NCBI GenBank assembly: GCA_009193035.1
Contig: SWDT01000022.1
Location: forward strand, 296,884 to 360,883
Origin: Halicephalobus mephisto
Lineage: Eukaryota; Nematoda; Chromadorea; Rhabditida; Panagrolaimidae
Length of the DNA: 64,000 nucleotides
Direction: 5' to 3'
Shown piece by piece: positions 36,062-46,904 of this stretch. The translations under genes and the position numbers were made by a program. A model generated the notes under the pieces. It was not told the DNA's origin, made no database searches, and saw nothing but the letters and a program-made list of their open reading frames with translations. How positions within the stretch are numbered: position 1 is the stretch's first letter; the number at the start of each line of letters is the position of its first letter.

Positions 36062-36545
36062 AGACAACGTATACTCAAGAGACATCGCCGATCAGTTTAC
36101 TTTTACGTTGCAACACTTTGTAAACAACGTAAATAACTCACAAATCAATAATAAACCGGTTAATTAAAAAATAAAAAAAAATTATTCAGATATAATGTAA
36201 TTTAGGGAAAATAAAATCCCAAAATTTAGAAACAAGTCCTACTTTTATAAAACATCATTGACTGGCCTACTTCCGCGCTTTAACATTCTCTAAACAACAC
36301 AAATAAACTTATACACTAATAATAAACCTAAATAATCAGAAAATTAAAAAGAATTTTACCTAAATATATGGAAATTTAGGGAAAATAAAATCCCAAAATT
36401 AAGTAACAAGTCTTACTTTTACAAAACATCATTGACTGGCCTACTTTCGCGCTTTAACATTCTCTAAACAACACAAATAAACTCATACACTAATAATAAA
36501 CCTAAATAATCAGAAAATTAAAAAGAATTTTACCTAAATTTATGG
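36062..36545 (+). pseudogene. Tandem decayed copies of the GST 3' end
   Basis: Three units at about 36065-36180, 36235-36350 and 36409-36530 repeat the end of the GST gene. The real gene reads CATCGCCGACCGACCTTCC and then TTAATTAAAAATAAAA; the first copy keeps ACATCGCCGATCAG and GGTTAATTAAAAAATAAA; the second and third have CCTACTTTTATAAAACATCA followed by TTGACTGGCCTACTT at the matching place. Spacing is 152, 170 and 174 bases. Only the last coding codons and 3' UTR are copied, so none can be functional. Confidence 0.65.
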
Positions 36546-36835
36546 AAATTCAAAAAAAAATTAGATTCTGAAATCCTATAAGCGTGACCGATGGTCCCGT
36601 CACGAAAGTACATGTGAATCAATGTTGAAAGAAAAATTATTCGTCGTTGACCTCTGTCTTCTATGAGTTCATTTACTTCCACTTTTTCCTGCTAAACACC
36701 TAATTTTTGCCTTGGTTACCATGACCACAGAGATATTTAATAAAATCCTCTGTAATTTTTGCATTTTACTTTGTATTTTTTAAAATTTTTTTGCATTTTT
36801 TTGTTTTTTTAATTTTAATTTTTTTCAGAAATCTG
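36546..36835. promoter_or_regulatory. marc-6 upstream region and trans-splice acceptor
   Basis: About 36590-36730 is GC richer and probably the core promoter. TTTTTCAG ending at 36828 precedes the ATG by seven bases, a spliced-leader geometry. Confidence 0.45.
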
Positions 36836-39800
36836 ATGGACGAAGAAACTAATACTGTTGCTGAATCTACTCAGAACACCCCTCAACCAGGACCATCGAG
36901 TAAAAATGAACACGGAAACGAAGTTTTGGTCAACGCTGACGACGACGATCGGTGGAATGAAGGAGGTGTGGTTTTAACTTGTTTTTTCATATATCAATTT
37001 CCTTTTATATATCACTTCCTTGTTTCATATATCAATTTCCTTCTATATATCACTTTACTGTTTCATATATCAATTTCCTTCTATATATCACTTCCCTGTT
37101 TCATATATCAACTTTGTTCCCCATATTTCAACTTCTATTTCATATAGTAAGGTTCTTTTTCCAACATCAATTTCCTACTTCATATATCAATTTTCGTTTT
37201 TATACATCAATTTCCTTCACATATCAATTTTTCCTCTTTTATTGATTCCTGTTTCATATATCACTTGTATTTCATATTTATTTGCCTCATTAAATCCGCA
37301 CTTTTCAGATATCTGCCGAGTCTGCAGAAATACTGGAGAAGAATTACCGTTGTTTCATCCATGTCTTTGCACAGGAAGTATAAAATACGTCCATCAAAAT
37401 TGCTTGTTAGAATGGTTGAAATACAGCAAAAAAGATGTTTGCGAACTCTGCAATCACAAGTTTATTTTCCGGCCCGTTTACCGAGAAGACATGCCGGAAA
37501 GGTTGCCAATGTTCGAAATAGCCTTCGGTGAGTGGTTTTCATCGCTTTATTTCCAAAAAGTGAAATTTTAGGGTTGTTTTCCATCGTGAAACGTTATTTC
37601 CTCCTGTTTCTGACTTATTGCTTAGCTGTTTTCTGCTGGCTCGGAATAGTCCCCTTAATTGCCTGTCGAGTCCACAGGATGGTCTTCGAAGGCAGTGTCC
37701 TTAATTCTTTCAGCAACTTGTACACGTTGAATGTGACTTCCATTGCAGTATTATTTACTCCAGAACACGTCATGCTGGACATCATGAGGGGATCCGTCAT
37801 TGTTGCTGCTTTTCTCTGCACTTTCATCCTTCTGGTGTTTCTGAGAGAACAAATCGTCAATGGCGGTCCTCCTGAACTTTTCAATCTAGAAAATGCCGCC
37901 GAAGGGGATAATGAACATCAAGCTGATGAAAACAGAATCCAAGGACAACTGAACCGATTGAATCTTGAACTGGATGACAGAAGAGCACACCTAATTGCTG
38001 GATTTACTACGGTCAAGGAAAGACTGAATCGTTATAGAGAACGAGGAGTGGAGATAGAGGTTCCAGAAGGCTTAAGAAATCTGATCAACTTGGATATCAC
38101 TACATTCACGGAGCAATTGCAACATGGTGTTATCGATAGAGATAATTTAGCTCGTGATTTGAGAAATCTCAATGAGATATTAGACGCACGAGATGAGCAA
38201 GGAACGCAAAATGAAGGTAATGATAATCCTCCAGATCCAGAAATGAATGGAAACTTGGGGGATATGGAAGAAGAAAGAAATAATATCGCTAATCTCATTG
38301 GAAGAGTTCGTGAGATGGTCGGTAATGATATGGAACCCCCTGTGGAATTGAGGGATTTGGTGAATATGGATGAAAATCGATTAACTGATTACCTCAGAGA
38401 AGGGAGAAATAACGATAATCAGGGTTTGAATGATTTGATTCACATGATGGATAATCCTGATCATGGTGAACACGAAGCTCAGGGTTTTGAAAATGAAAGA
38501 GAAGATGAACAAGGAAATCCTCAAGTAGCTGTAGAACAGCAACAAGAAGGTGGTAATGGCGAAGAAGGAGATAACTGGGGAAGAGATGTGGAGAGAATTG
38601 TTGAAGATTTGACTTGGCAGAGGTTATTTGGATTAGATGGATCTCTGGCTTTTATTGAGCATGTTATTTGGATGATTTCGTTGAATATCATCTTTATTAT
38701 TGTTTGGAGTGGGTTTTTGGTTAATTTTTAAGTAATTTTTTGTTTTTTTTAGTGTTTTTCCCTTGTAAACTGGGAGAATTCTTCCTTCATTTAGCAAATG
38801 TTCGGACTAAAGGAATGTATTTCGAAGCTATGATTAATTTTGCTACGGGATATATACTTTTGATTTGTGCCGTCGTTATTGCCCATCGAATTACCAAAGT
38901 ACTGAGATTGAAGGACGCGTATTGGCTACTTGGATTTTTCTATTTGATGATGAAAGTTAGTCTTTTAATTGCATTGGAAATATTCGTTTTTCCATTTTTC
39001 TGTGGATGGTGGTTAGATATTTGTTCACTTCCATTGACAGGAAGTACTCTTGGATCAAGATTAAAAGCTCTTTCTGATTACCCAATTGGATCATTGTTTG
39101 TACATTGGTTAATTGGAATGGTTGATGTATTTTATTCAGCTTCATTTGTGCTTGTATTGAGGGAATTATTACGACCTGGAGTTTTATGGTTTGTTAGGGA
39201 TTTAAATGATCCGGAATTTCAACCTATTCAAGAAGTAAGTGATTTTTAATTTAAAAAATTTTTTAAATTAGAAAATCTTAGTTTTTAGATTTAAAGATAT
39301 TAATTTTAAGTTTTTTAAATAATGATTTTGTAATTTTTAGATGATTGATCAAGGATTTGTTAGACATTTTCGTAGATTGATTGCATCAACAACATTATTT
39401 TTTGGAATTATATTTATAATGGTTTATCTTCCGCTTAGATTGATATTAGCGATTTTCCCATCTGTTTTACCGTATGCTTTTACATTGTCGAATGAAAGTC
39501 CGTTAGGAGAATTTTCATTTGAATTGATATTGCTTCAATTTATTCTTCCATCTGTATTGGAACAAGCTTCTACTGCGGCTGTTCTTAAAGCTTTCGTTAT
39601 TCAATGGTGTAAGGTTGTTGGAGGATGGCTTGGTTTAGATGAATATTTGCTTCCAAGGAATGTATTGTTGGATATGGCTGCTGATGCTGTGCCTGTTGTA
39701 GATCCGCCTGTTGAGGATAATGAATCAAATGATGGATCTGATGATGAATCGGATGATGATCAAAATGTTCCTGTTCAACAAAATGAAGAAAGACAATTGT

Positions 39801-40742
39801 TAAGAAATGTTCCGGATGATTTTCCTAAACCTGAATATTTTGGATTTAGGATTTTAGCACTTTTAGGTGCTCTTGCAGTAACAGCAATTGCGATTAGTTT
39901 TATGATATTTGTGATTCCAGTTACTTTAGGAAGAAATATTGTGTATTTGATGCTAAATTCGAAAAATCCGAATGATTTGTATACTTTGGCACTTGGATTA
40001 TATATTGTATGGTTACTTGTGAAGGCAGGAATTGTAACGAAATTGTGGATTCAACAAGGATGGGGAGTTTTTTGTTCAGCTGCTATATGGTTAGGAAGAG
40101 TTCTTATTGCTGCTGTACCTCTTGGAATAATTATACCATATATGATTGGAATTTATTTTCAATTATTGGTTGTTGGACCTTTGAGAGTTGCAACACATCA
40201 GACTCCATTGTATTTTCCATTTAAAGATTGGGCAATGGGAATTGTTCATTTTAAATTATTTTGTGCATCTGTATTTGTGGGACCTGATTGGTGGCTTAAA
40301 GCTTCTTTTGAAAGAGTGGGTTTTTGGAATTTTTTGTTTTAATTAATATGGTTTTTTAGTTATATGAGGATGGAGTGAGGAATTATCGTCTTGGTTATCT
40401 TTATATGCGGGTTGTTTTGCCTTCTATTGTATTCATATCATTCCTAATGTGTTTCCCGTATGTTATTGGAGTCATTCTGGCGTATATTCTTGGACTTGGT
40501 TATGAAGGAAAACTTACAATGATAAGGTATATGTATCCTTCAACAGTGTCTATTTTCCTATTATCGTTATTTATTGCTTGGCAATGGAAGAAATTGAAAA
40601 AATTAGCAAATAAGATTAGGAATGACAAGTGAGTTTTTAAAAGTTGTTTTGTGATTTTGATTATTGGATTTTTAGGTATCTCATTGGAACACAACTAGTC
40701 AATTTTTATAGAGAAAGTCAACTGAAACTGAAACAAAATTAG
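36836..40742 (+). CDS. marc-6: ER-membrane E3 ubiquitin ligase MARCH6/Doa10
   Basis: Polytopic RING-CH ligase of ER-associated degradation. Seven exons: 36836-36965, 37309-37527, 37572-38708, 38753-39234, 39341-40315, 40360-40628 and 40676-40742, giving 1092 residues. A C4HC3 RING-CH domain begins at about residue 44 ([10 protein letters not shown], then [16 protein letters not shown] and CELC). Then come a first pair of membrane segments, a long acidic coiled-coil-like loop, and the conserved transmembrane core with [39 protein letters not shown] and the C-terminal [17 protein letters not shown], all close to MARCH6. The exon 3 and exon 5 donors (GTGGGT at 38709 and 40316) were fixed by alignment to the family; reading on in either case inserts extra residues and a stop. 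Intron 1 is a CATATATCAATTTCCTT microsatellite. Confidence 0.94.
36966..37308. repeat. Microsatellite filling marc-6 intron 1
   Basis: Roughly 30-bp units of TTTCATATATCAATTTCCTT plus TATATATCACTT repeat to the acceptor. It leaves two frames open, which explains spurious aromatic-rich open frames across it. Confidence 0.8.
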
Positions 40743-40878
40743 TTTTAATGATGGGCAGCTTTCTCTTTTGGACAATCATATTGAATATGGCGATCGTCCG
40801 GTTCTGAAATGTCGAGTTTTTTTGCTTTAGCTAAGGGTAGATGTTTATAAACTTAAAATATCAAAATCAACAATAATC

Positions 40879-42155
40879 CTATTGGATAAATTTCGTCAAC
40901 GGAATTCCTTCATCTAGTTCCTTATCTGGAATCCCTACAGGAGAAATGAATGGAGGTGGAAGAGCTCCGTTTTCTTTAGCTAGATCTTCTAAGGATTTGT
41001 TTCTGTGACTTCTGTCGAAGAGGAATAATCCAGGTAGTTCCTTGCATTGTTTTTCGTAAAATAGACACATTGGACCTATTTCTTCAATTCCTAGTTTGAA
41101 TGCTGTTGTTGTTGGGTTGATTCGACAATTTTTAAGAAGATTATGAGCCATATCATCTGCCAAATTTTCAGGATAAAGAGTTTTGACACATTTAATAACA
41201 TATTTTCTACGATATATGAAGATTTGTCTAGCTACTTTTTCTACTAACTAGAAAAAAATAAATTTTTAAAAGTTTAATGTTTTTTACTTACGGAAAAATC
41301 GCAAGGGATTAAGGGCTCTATTCTTGGGGTAAATTTAACAACACCGACGTCGATTTCCGGTTTTGGCACGAAACAATTTCCTGAAAAAAATTAATTTATA
41401 CATGTTTTTAATCTTAAGATTTGCCTGGGATAATGAATAATAACTTTGGATCCGCTATAAACTGAGTCACAATGGATAGTCGGCTTCTGAAATCTGAGTC
41501 AATCTCCCCACAGAGCCGCTTAGCCACTTCTAGCTGGAAAGTCAGAGTTAGAGGAATTCTGCCTAGTTTCCAGGGTCCTTGATGTCGAGACATTTCCTTC
41601 AGATACTTGATAATCAATGGAGAGGCAATATTGAAAGGTAGATTTCCAATAATATGAGCATTAGGTGGATCATCGAACCAATCTCGTTTTTCGATTATTT
41701 TTGATTCTTCAAAAATTGGGCCTAAATCTGTTTTTAGAACGTCTCCTTGGTGGATTATTAGTCGTCCTTCTGAAGCTTCTGCCAAGTGTTCCAGAGGAGG
41801 AATAAACCGATGGTCAATTTCGACGACATCTAGTCTTCTGCAATCCTGCTCCAGAATCGCCCTCGTGATTCCTCCAGGACCCGGTCCGATTTCTACTACG
41901 TGAGCCCCAGGTTTGAATCCCGATTGTTTGGCAATCTGAAAATTAAAATTCATATATCAAAAAAACGCAAAAAACCGAAAAACAATGAAAAAAGTGGAAA
42001 AAATTAAGAATAAAATAAAAACAAACTTTTCTTGTCAAGTTCATGTCCATTAGGTAATTCTGGGACAGGATCTTCTTTGCCCTCAGTCTGTACATGTGGA
42101 TGAAGTCCTTCAGAGCCGGCAATGGAGGCAACTTCGACGTTGAAGCAGCAGCCAT
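40879..42155 (-). CDS. tfbm-1: Mitochondrial 12S rRNA dimethyladenosine transferase (TFB1M)
   Basis: Uses S-adenosylmethionine to dimethylate the 3' hairpin adenines of small-subunit mitochondrial rRNA. Minus-strand exons 42155-42027, 41935-41425, 41380-41292 and 41247-40879 give 365 residues. Family motifs are LSQNYLMDMNL near the N-terminus, the SAM-binding VVEIGPGPGGIT (about 56-67), VVEIDHRF, QGDVL, the catalytic IGNLPFN (about 139-145), QLEVAKRL, and FVPKPEIDVGVVKFTP. The intron after exon 2 has a GC donor (CCAG|GCAAAT): the split codon G|GA restores IPGNCFVPKP, exactly as the family requires, and there is no GT alternative. The 3' end converges on marc-6 with 136 bases between stop codons. 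The gene lies downstream of guk-1 on the same strand. Confidence 0.94.
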
Positions 42156-42794
42156 CCTTCAGAATCCTCGTTATTCTAATAAAATAAAAAAATTCATTTT
42201 ATTATGAAAACAAAAAAGTACTTTTTTCTAAAATTGTCTCGACACGAGTTTTTTGGGAAATTCTAAAAATATCAGAAAAACAGTCAATTCTGGTAGAATT
42301 GACAGGCTTATCGTTTTCTACTTTCAGAACTGTCAAAAAAGATAAAACAAATCAATTCCGGTAGTTACTTGCCAGATTTACCATTTTCTCTTAATTTTTT
42401 CTTTTTGCGCGGGAATTCAAAAATCATACTTTTTAAATTTAAAAAATTACTTCTATTATTATTTTTTAATTCCAATATTTAAAAAAATATTTTTTAAATA
42501 AAATTTTTTAAAAAATAAAAAAATATTTTTTAAATAAAATTTTAAAAAAAATATTTTTTAAATAAAATTTAAAAAAAAATAAAAAAATCCGTCTATTACA
42601 GTTTTCAAATTTCATCCAATTTCTAAAATCATCTTTATTGATCCAAATTGCACAAATTTACCTATTAGCCATGTAAATTTCGATTAGTATTACTGTTGCA
42701 CGATGAAGAATTACCGTAAACTGATAACTTAATTTTGTTCTTGTGCCCAAGTTAAAAGCATATTGGAATGGATAAATCGACCCAATTGATATCT
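42156..42794. other. tfbm-1/guk-1 spacer with dispersed repeat
   Basis: 42230-42430 contains GTCTCGACACGAG, TTGCCAGATTTACCATTTT and GCGCGGGAATTCAAAAAT, a block that recurs at 63690-63760 and 63780-63915. The rest is AT filler. At about 640 bases the spacer is long for a nematode operon. Confidence 0.5.
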
Positions 42795-43959
42795 TCAGTT
42801 TCCATTCTGATGACATTTTTGCACAACTTCAAGTTCTTCTTTTATGGCGTTGATGAATTCTTTATAAGCGGTCTCCAGATTGTCATTGACTATTACGTAA
42901 TTAAAAAGACTAGGGTCCTTCTTGACTTCTTCCAGATCCTCTTCAGCATGTTTTAGTCTCTTTGCCAGAGATTCCGAGGATTCGCTTCCTCTGGCAGTTA
43001 ATCTCTGTTTCTGAAAAATTAAAAAATAAAATTTCAAAAAGCATTATTTTTAAAAACGAATTTCCAAAAAAGCACTTTTTTAAAAATAAAATTCTACTTT
43101 TTTTAAATTTCTAAAAATTCAATTTTTTAAAATAATGAATTCTTCGAAATCCAATTTTATAAATCCTAAAAACTCACCAAAATGTCGATCGTCGGAGCTC
43201 TGATCAGTATATACTTGGGATTCAGATCGGTTTTCTTGATGCTTCTGACTCCTTGGAGCTCCAAATCCAGAACGCAGATCTTTCCGCTAGATTGGATGTC
43301 ATTGACGGCTTTTTTGGATGTTCCGTAAAGATTGTCTCCGAATTTAGCGTGTTCCAAGAATTCTCCATTTTGAATCATCCGTTCCATTTCTTCCTTGGTT
43401 ATAAAGTAGTAATCTTTTCCGTGTTCTTCTCCCGGTCTGGGCTTCCTTGTTGTATCTGAAGTGGAATTCATATATGAATTTTTCAGAAAATCGATATGGA
43501 ACTTAAAAACGATATATGAAATATCTTTAAAACCGAGATTTTTCCGAAATTCACATGTAAATATCTCCAAAACCGATGTATTACTGACCTTAAAGTGGAT
43601 TTTTTAAAATTTATATATGAATGTTCCCGAAATTGATACATAAGTCCTCCCAAAATTGATATATTAATAACTTCAAGATTTACACTTAAATGCTTATAAA
43701 ATCAACTTATAAATCTCCATAAAGTTGATACATGAGATTTTACAGAAAATCGATATATGGAGTTTTAAAATTGATATATGAAATTTTTAGGAAACTGATA
43801 TATGAAATTTTAAAATCCACATATGGAATTTTGAAAGAACTTACGAGAAACGCTGAAAGCGAAGCAATTTTTATAAGAATCCATTGCTTGCTTCAGAATG
43901 GTGCTTTTGCCGCCTCCAGAAGGCCCGGATAACACGATCGGTCGGATCTTGGAACACAT
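42795..43959 (-). CDS. guk-1: Guanylate kinase
   Basis: Phosphorylates GMP to GDP with ATP in purine nucleotide recycling; cytosolic. Minus-strand exons 43959-43845, 43455-43178 and 43010-42795 join in phase to 202 residues, a normal length. The P-loop GPSGGGKST is at residues 12-20; the GMP-binding segment follows as [20 protein letters not shown], with the second intron-split codon C|AT supplying the conserved His. [15 protein letters not shown] and [13 protein letters not shown] are further signatures; the lid and C-terminal helices include [12 protein letters not shown] and [24 protein letters not shown] acceptor eight bases before the ATG suggests trans-splicing. Intron 1 carries many CGATATATGAA words. 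From memory, this gene neighbours tfbm-1 in C. elegans too. Confidence 0.95.
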
Positions 43960-44086
43960 GGCTTTGCCTAAAACGTGGAAAATTTAAAATCAAACAAACC
44001 AACTAAAGTCACAACAATCCACGACAACCAAAAGACAAGATAGAAAATCAGATAAAATACGGGGATAAAAAAGGATTAAAAAAGCC

Positions 44087-44432
44087 ATGTTGCCATTAGC
44101 TCGATTGCAGTTGCTCACGCAATGTTTCGTGTCATTTGTAAATATTAAACATTTAAAATTCAAAAAACCATTTAACGAACCATATTTGGAAAATCCAGCT
44201 ATCAACGATGACGTCATCCAGGATCCAGACAAAACTGAAAAAATGGGAAATTATAAAATTCGCGGACAGTTATCGACTAGGTCATCTTTGGTTTCTCAAT
44301 TATACGAAGCCAGTTAATCCACGAGAAATTAAAAATGACAAACATTCATCTGCAATTTTGAAAGTTATAGAAAAACTGACTTCTTTTAAAGTACAACCGC
44401 ATTTACCAATATCATTTAAAATACTGGTATAA
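44087..44432 (+). CDS. Small protein frame split by a +1 shift
   Basis: Two overlapping frames diverge from guk-1, with 127 bases between start codons. The first (44087-44317) starts MLPLARLQLLTQCFVSFVN, an amphipathic basic N-terminus like a mitochondrial presequence; the second (44208-44432) contains KWEIIKFADSYRLGHLWF and ends HLPISFKILV. They would read as one protein of about 114 residues if one base in the A6 run at 44239-44244 were skipped. No splice sites explain the shift. It may be a real gene with an assembly error, a recent pseudogene, or a shifted frame; the family is not recognised with confidence, though a small mitochondrial protein is my guess. Confidence 0.45.
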
Positions 44433-44663
44433 AAGAACACTTGTCTGACCTTTTACTTATTCTCGTTGGCCGATGACCCGAAAAGATGGATTTTTGGTCC
44501 GTTTAATTGTCTTTTGTCGAGTTGGGTCCTGACGCGAATTAAAGCCGGCTTTTGTTCCAATTTTTCTGTCTAGTTGTTTGGATCCGTGGTTTTTATGTGA
44601 GTTTCCATTGTTTTTATTTATTTTTCTAAACTTCTTAATTTTGAAGGTAAGAACCTTGCCAAC

Positions 44664-45361
44664 ATGGATTCGCCGGCATGGATGTTCACCAAGGCTCTCA
44701 ACCATCGGCAGAAGGTCATGCGTCTTTACAAACGTGCTCTGCGTGAATTGGACGCTTGGTACGGCGGTGATATGTAAGTATATCCTCTGCTTTCTATTTA
44801 AATCCGTCCCTTCCCCACCCTATTCTTCAATTTCATGCTTTTTCATATATGAACATGGTTGATTTTCCAGGTTGAATGTCCGTTACCAAAAGGTCCTGAT
44901 GCGAGCTCGTTTCGATGCTTACAAGGACGAAAAAGACTACCGTAAAGCTCAATTGATGCTTGCTGATGGTTGTAGAGAGCTCTGGGAGAAAAGACACTTC
45001 AAGCCATTTAGATGTAAGTCCCCTCATTCGATTCGTAAACATCATCGTGGCCATTAAGACGATGATTGTCATATGAACACTTGATTTTCGTTGTTGACTT
45101 CCTAATTGTTGGTTTTCAGTCTCTTTCGACCACCTCGGTAGTAGTTACGACCGCGAACGAGACGCTCCAGATCAGATTGTCGATTCTACCATGTGGACTC
45201 TTGCTGAACGCGAGCAGTTCCCGTACTTCTTCAACACACGTGAGCAACGCAAGAAGGAGCTTCTAGAGCACTGGCATAAGATTGAAAAGTCCTGGGACGA
45301 GGAAATTGCTGCGATTCAGACAGAACTGCCCAAGGAAAAGAACAATGTCACTGCTCCTTAG
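44664..45361 (+). CDS. NDUFB9: NADH dehydrogenase 1 beta subunit 9 (LYR protein)
   Basis: Accessory subunit of mitochondrial complex I that anchors the acyl-carrier protein through its LYR motif. Exons 44664-44773, 44871-45013 and 45120-45361 join in phase to 164 residues (about 179 in mammals). The N-terminus contains HRQKVMRLYKRALRELDAWY, closely matching the mammalian LYR helix; then LMRARFDAYKDEKDYRKA, EREQFPYFFNTREQRKKE and a final charged helix. The short N-terminus has no cleavable presequence, as in other members. It converges on the ZIP gene, with 175 bases between stops. Confidence 0.94.
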
Positions 45362-45536
45362 TTTCGGAAATTTGAGCAATTTACGGACGTTTAGGTACCT
45401 ATTGTCGTTATTCTTTGTATAGACTAAGAACAGATAATCAGAAAATTGAGGTGAATTTTATTCACTCGGGCCAAAATGAAACAAAACACGAGTTGCATCT
45501 TCCAAAACAGAAAGATTATTTGGTATATTTACAAAG

Positions 45537-46880
45537 TTAATGCCCGTGAGCATGTCCCCCGTTCATGTGTTCCCTCAGTTGAAGCCCTGAGATAACGGCA
45601 AAACCGGCAACAATAGCTGCTAATTGGATCAGGTTAGAATGGTCGTTTGCCCGTTCTTGTGCTAGAACTTCGAAGAAAGTCACGTAGATGAAGGTCCCTC
45701 CTGCTAGACCCTCCAGGACTACCATAAATCCCATCTTTACAGTGTCATCGATGTCCATGTTGAAAAGAGCAACCCCTAACATGGACCCTATTGGAGTCAT
45801 CAGAGCGTAAACGAGAATGGTGGAAATTACCATGCAAGTTCTTTTTGAATTTGCTCGGGTTATTTGGAGTCCGACAGAAAAAGCTTCAATCCCTTTGTGG
45901 ATGATGAGGGAAAGGAAGAGAGTAAGGATCCCTGTTGAGTCGTTTTGAACCCCTAGGGCAAAACCCTCGAGCACGGAATGGAGGGACATGGCGATGGCGA
46001 AGGTGATGGATTTCAGGACGCCTTGAGAGTGTTCCTCACTCGTGACATATCGGACTGATTCGTCGATAACGATTCTAAAAATTATTTAAATTTAGAAAAT
46101 TAGAAATTTAATACCCTAGAAATCGAAATTTCAACGTTTTCTCGAAAATTAAAACTGAAATTTAAATTTCAAAATTTTTTAAACTTTTAAATATAATTTT
46201 TAAATAAGAAAAGTTATTTTTAAATAAGAGAAATTATTTTTAAATAAAAAAATTATTTTTAAATTAAAAAATTATCTTTAAAAGAATTCTTAAATAAATA
46301 AAAAATTCTTAAATAAAAAAAATTATTTTTAAATAAAAAAAAGTTATTTTTAAATAAAAAAAATTATTTTTAAATAAAAAACTTACTCATGGGTCTTTGC
46401 GGCGATGTACTTTTCGCTACCGTACTCGTCTACAGATCCCCTCGGTAGTCCGTTGACGAATCCTGTAGTTGCATCAGTTACAGAAGCCGTTCTGCCTCTG
46501 GCGTCTCCAGATTCTGGTCCGTGGAAATGACCGTGATGATCACTAGCGAAAATTTTCAAAGAAATTTCTTCCAAAAAATAAACCAAAAAAAATCCCAAAC
46601 ATGCGCAAAATTGCGGAACAGGAAATGTCGTATTCCATTTTGTTTTTTCTTTTAATTCTTCAAAATTTTCAGCAACATGCGGAAAAATATCCAAAAAACA
46701 TGTAGCAATAAACACACCACCACCGAAACAGGAAAGAAGGGTCATTATCCAAGAAGCTTTTTTTGATTCTTCGCTATTTTTGTTGATCAATTTTACAAGT
46801 TTTATCGGGATTAATCCTGATATTGCCGTCGTAAAAAACATCCCAAATGCCAGAAATAGTTGCAGAATTACAGTATCCAT
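45537..46880 (-). CDS. ZIP-family zinc transporter (SLC39A1/3-like)
   Basis: Eight-helix transporter moving zinc into the cytosol. Minus-strand exons 46880-46387 and 46074-45537 join at a split Glu codon, giving 343 residues, typical of the short ZIP I/II group. The metal-site signatures are present: HSVLEGFALG in TM4 (H197, E201) and HKGIEAFSVGLQ in TM5 (H224, E228). A His-rich cytosolic loop, SDHHGHFHGPESG, lies between TM3 and TM4, and the C-terminus is again His-rich (GGHAHGH). ATG at 46880 is used; a TTTTTCAG acceptor 21 bases upstream (46902-46904) suggests trans-splicing. The single intron is filled with an AAATTATTTTTAAATAAAA array. Confidence 0.94.
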
Positions 46881-46904
46881 CGTCAATCGTCGGATTACCT
46901 TCTG

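Noticed and set aside
36979..37300. Aromatic-rich open frames before the marc-6 RING domain
   Set aside because: They lie in intron 1, a CATATATCAATTTCC microsatellite; splicing 36965 to 37309 gives the correct phase.
44461..44545. C/D-box-like words (CGATGAC ... CCTGACG) upstream of NDUFB9
   Set aside because: The boxes are imperfect, no terminal stem is clear, and the region is more simply the NDUFB9 5' flank.
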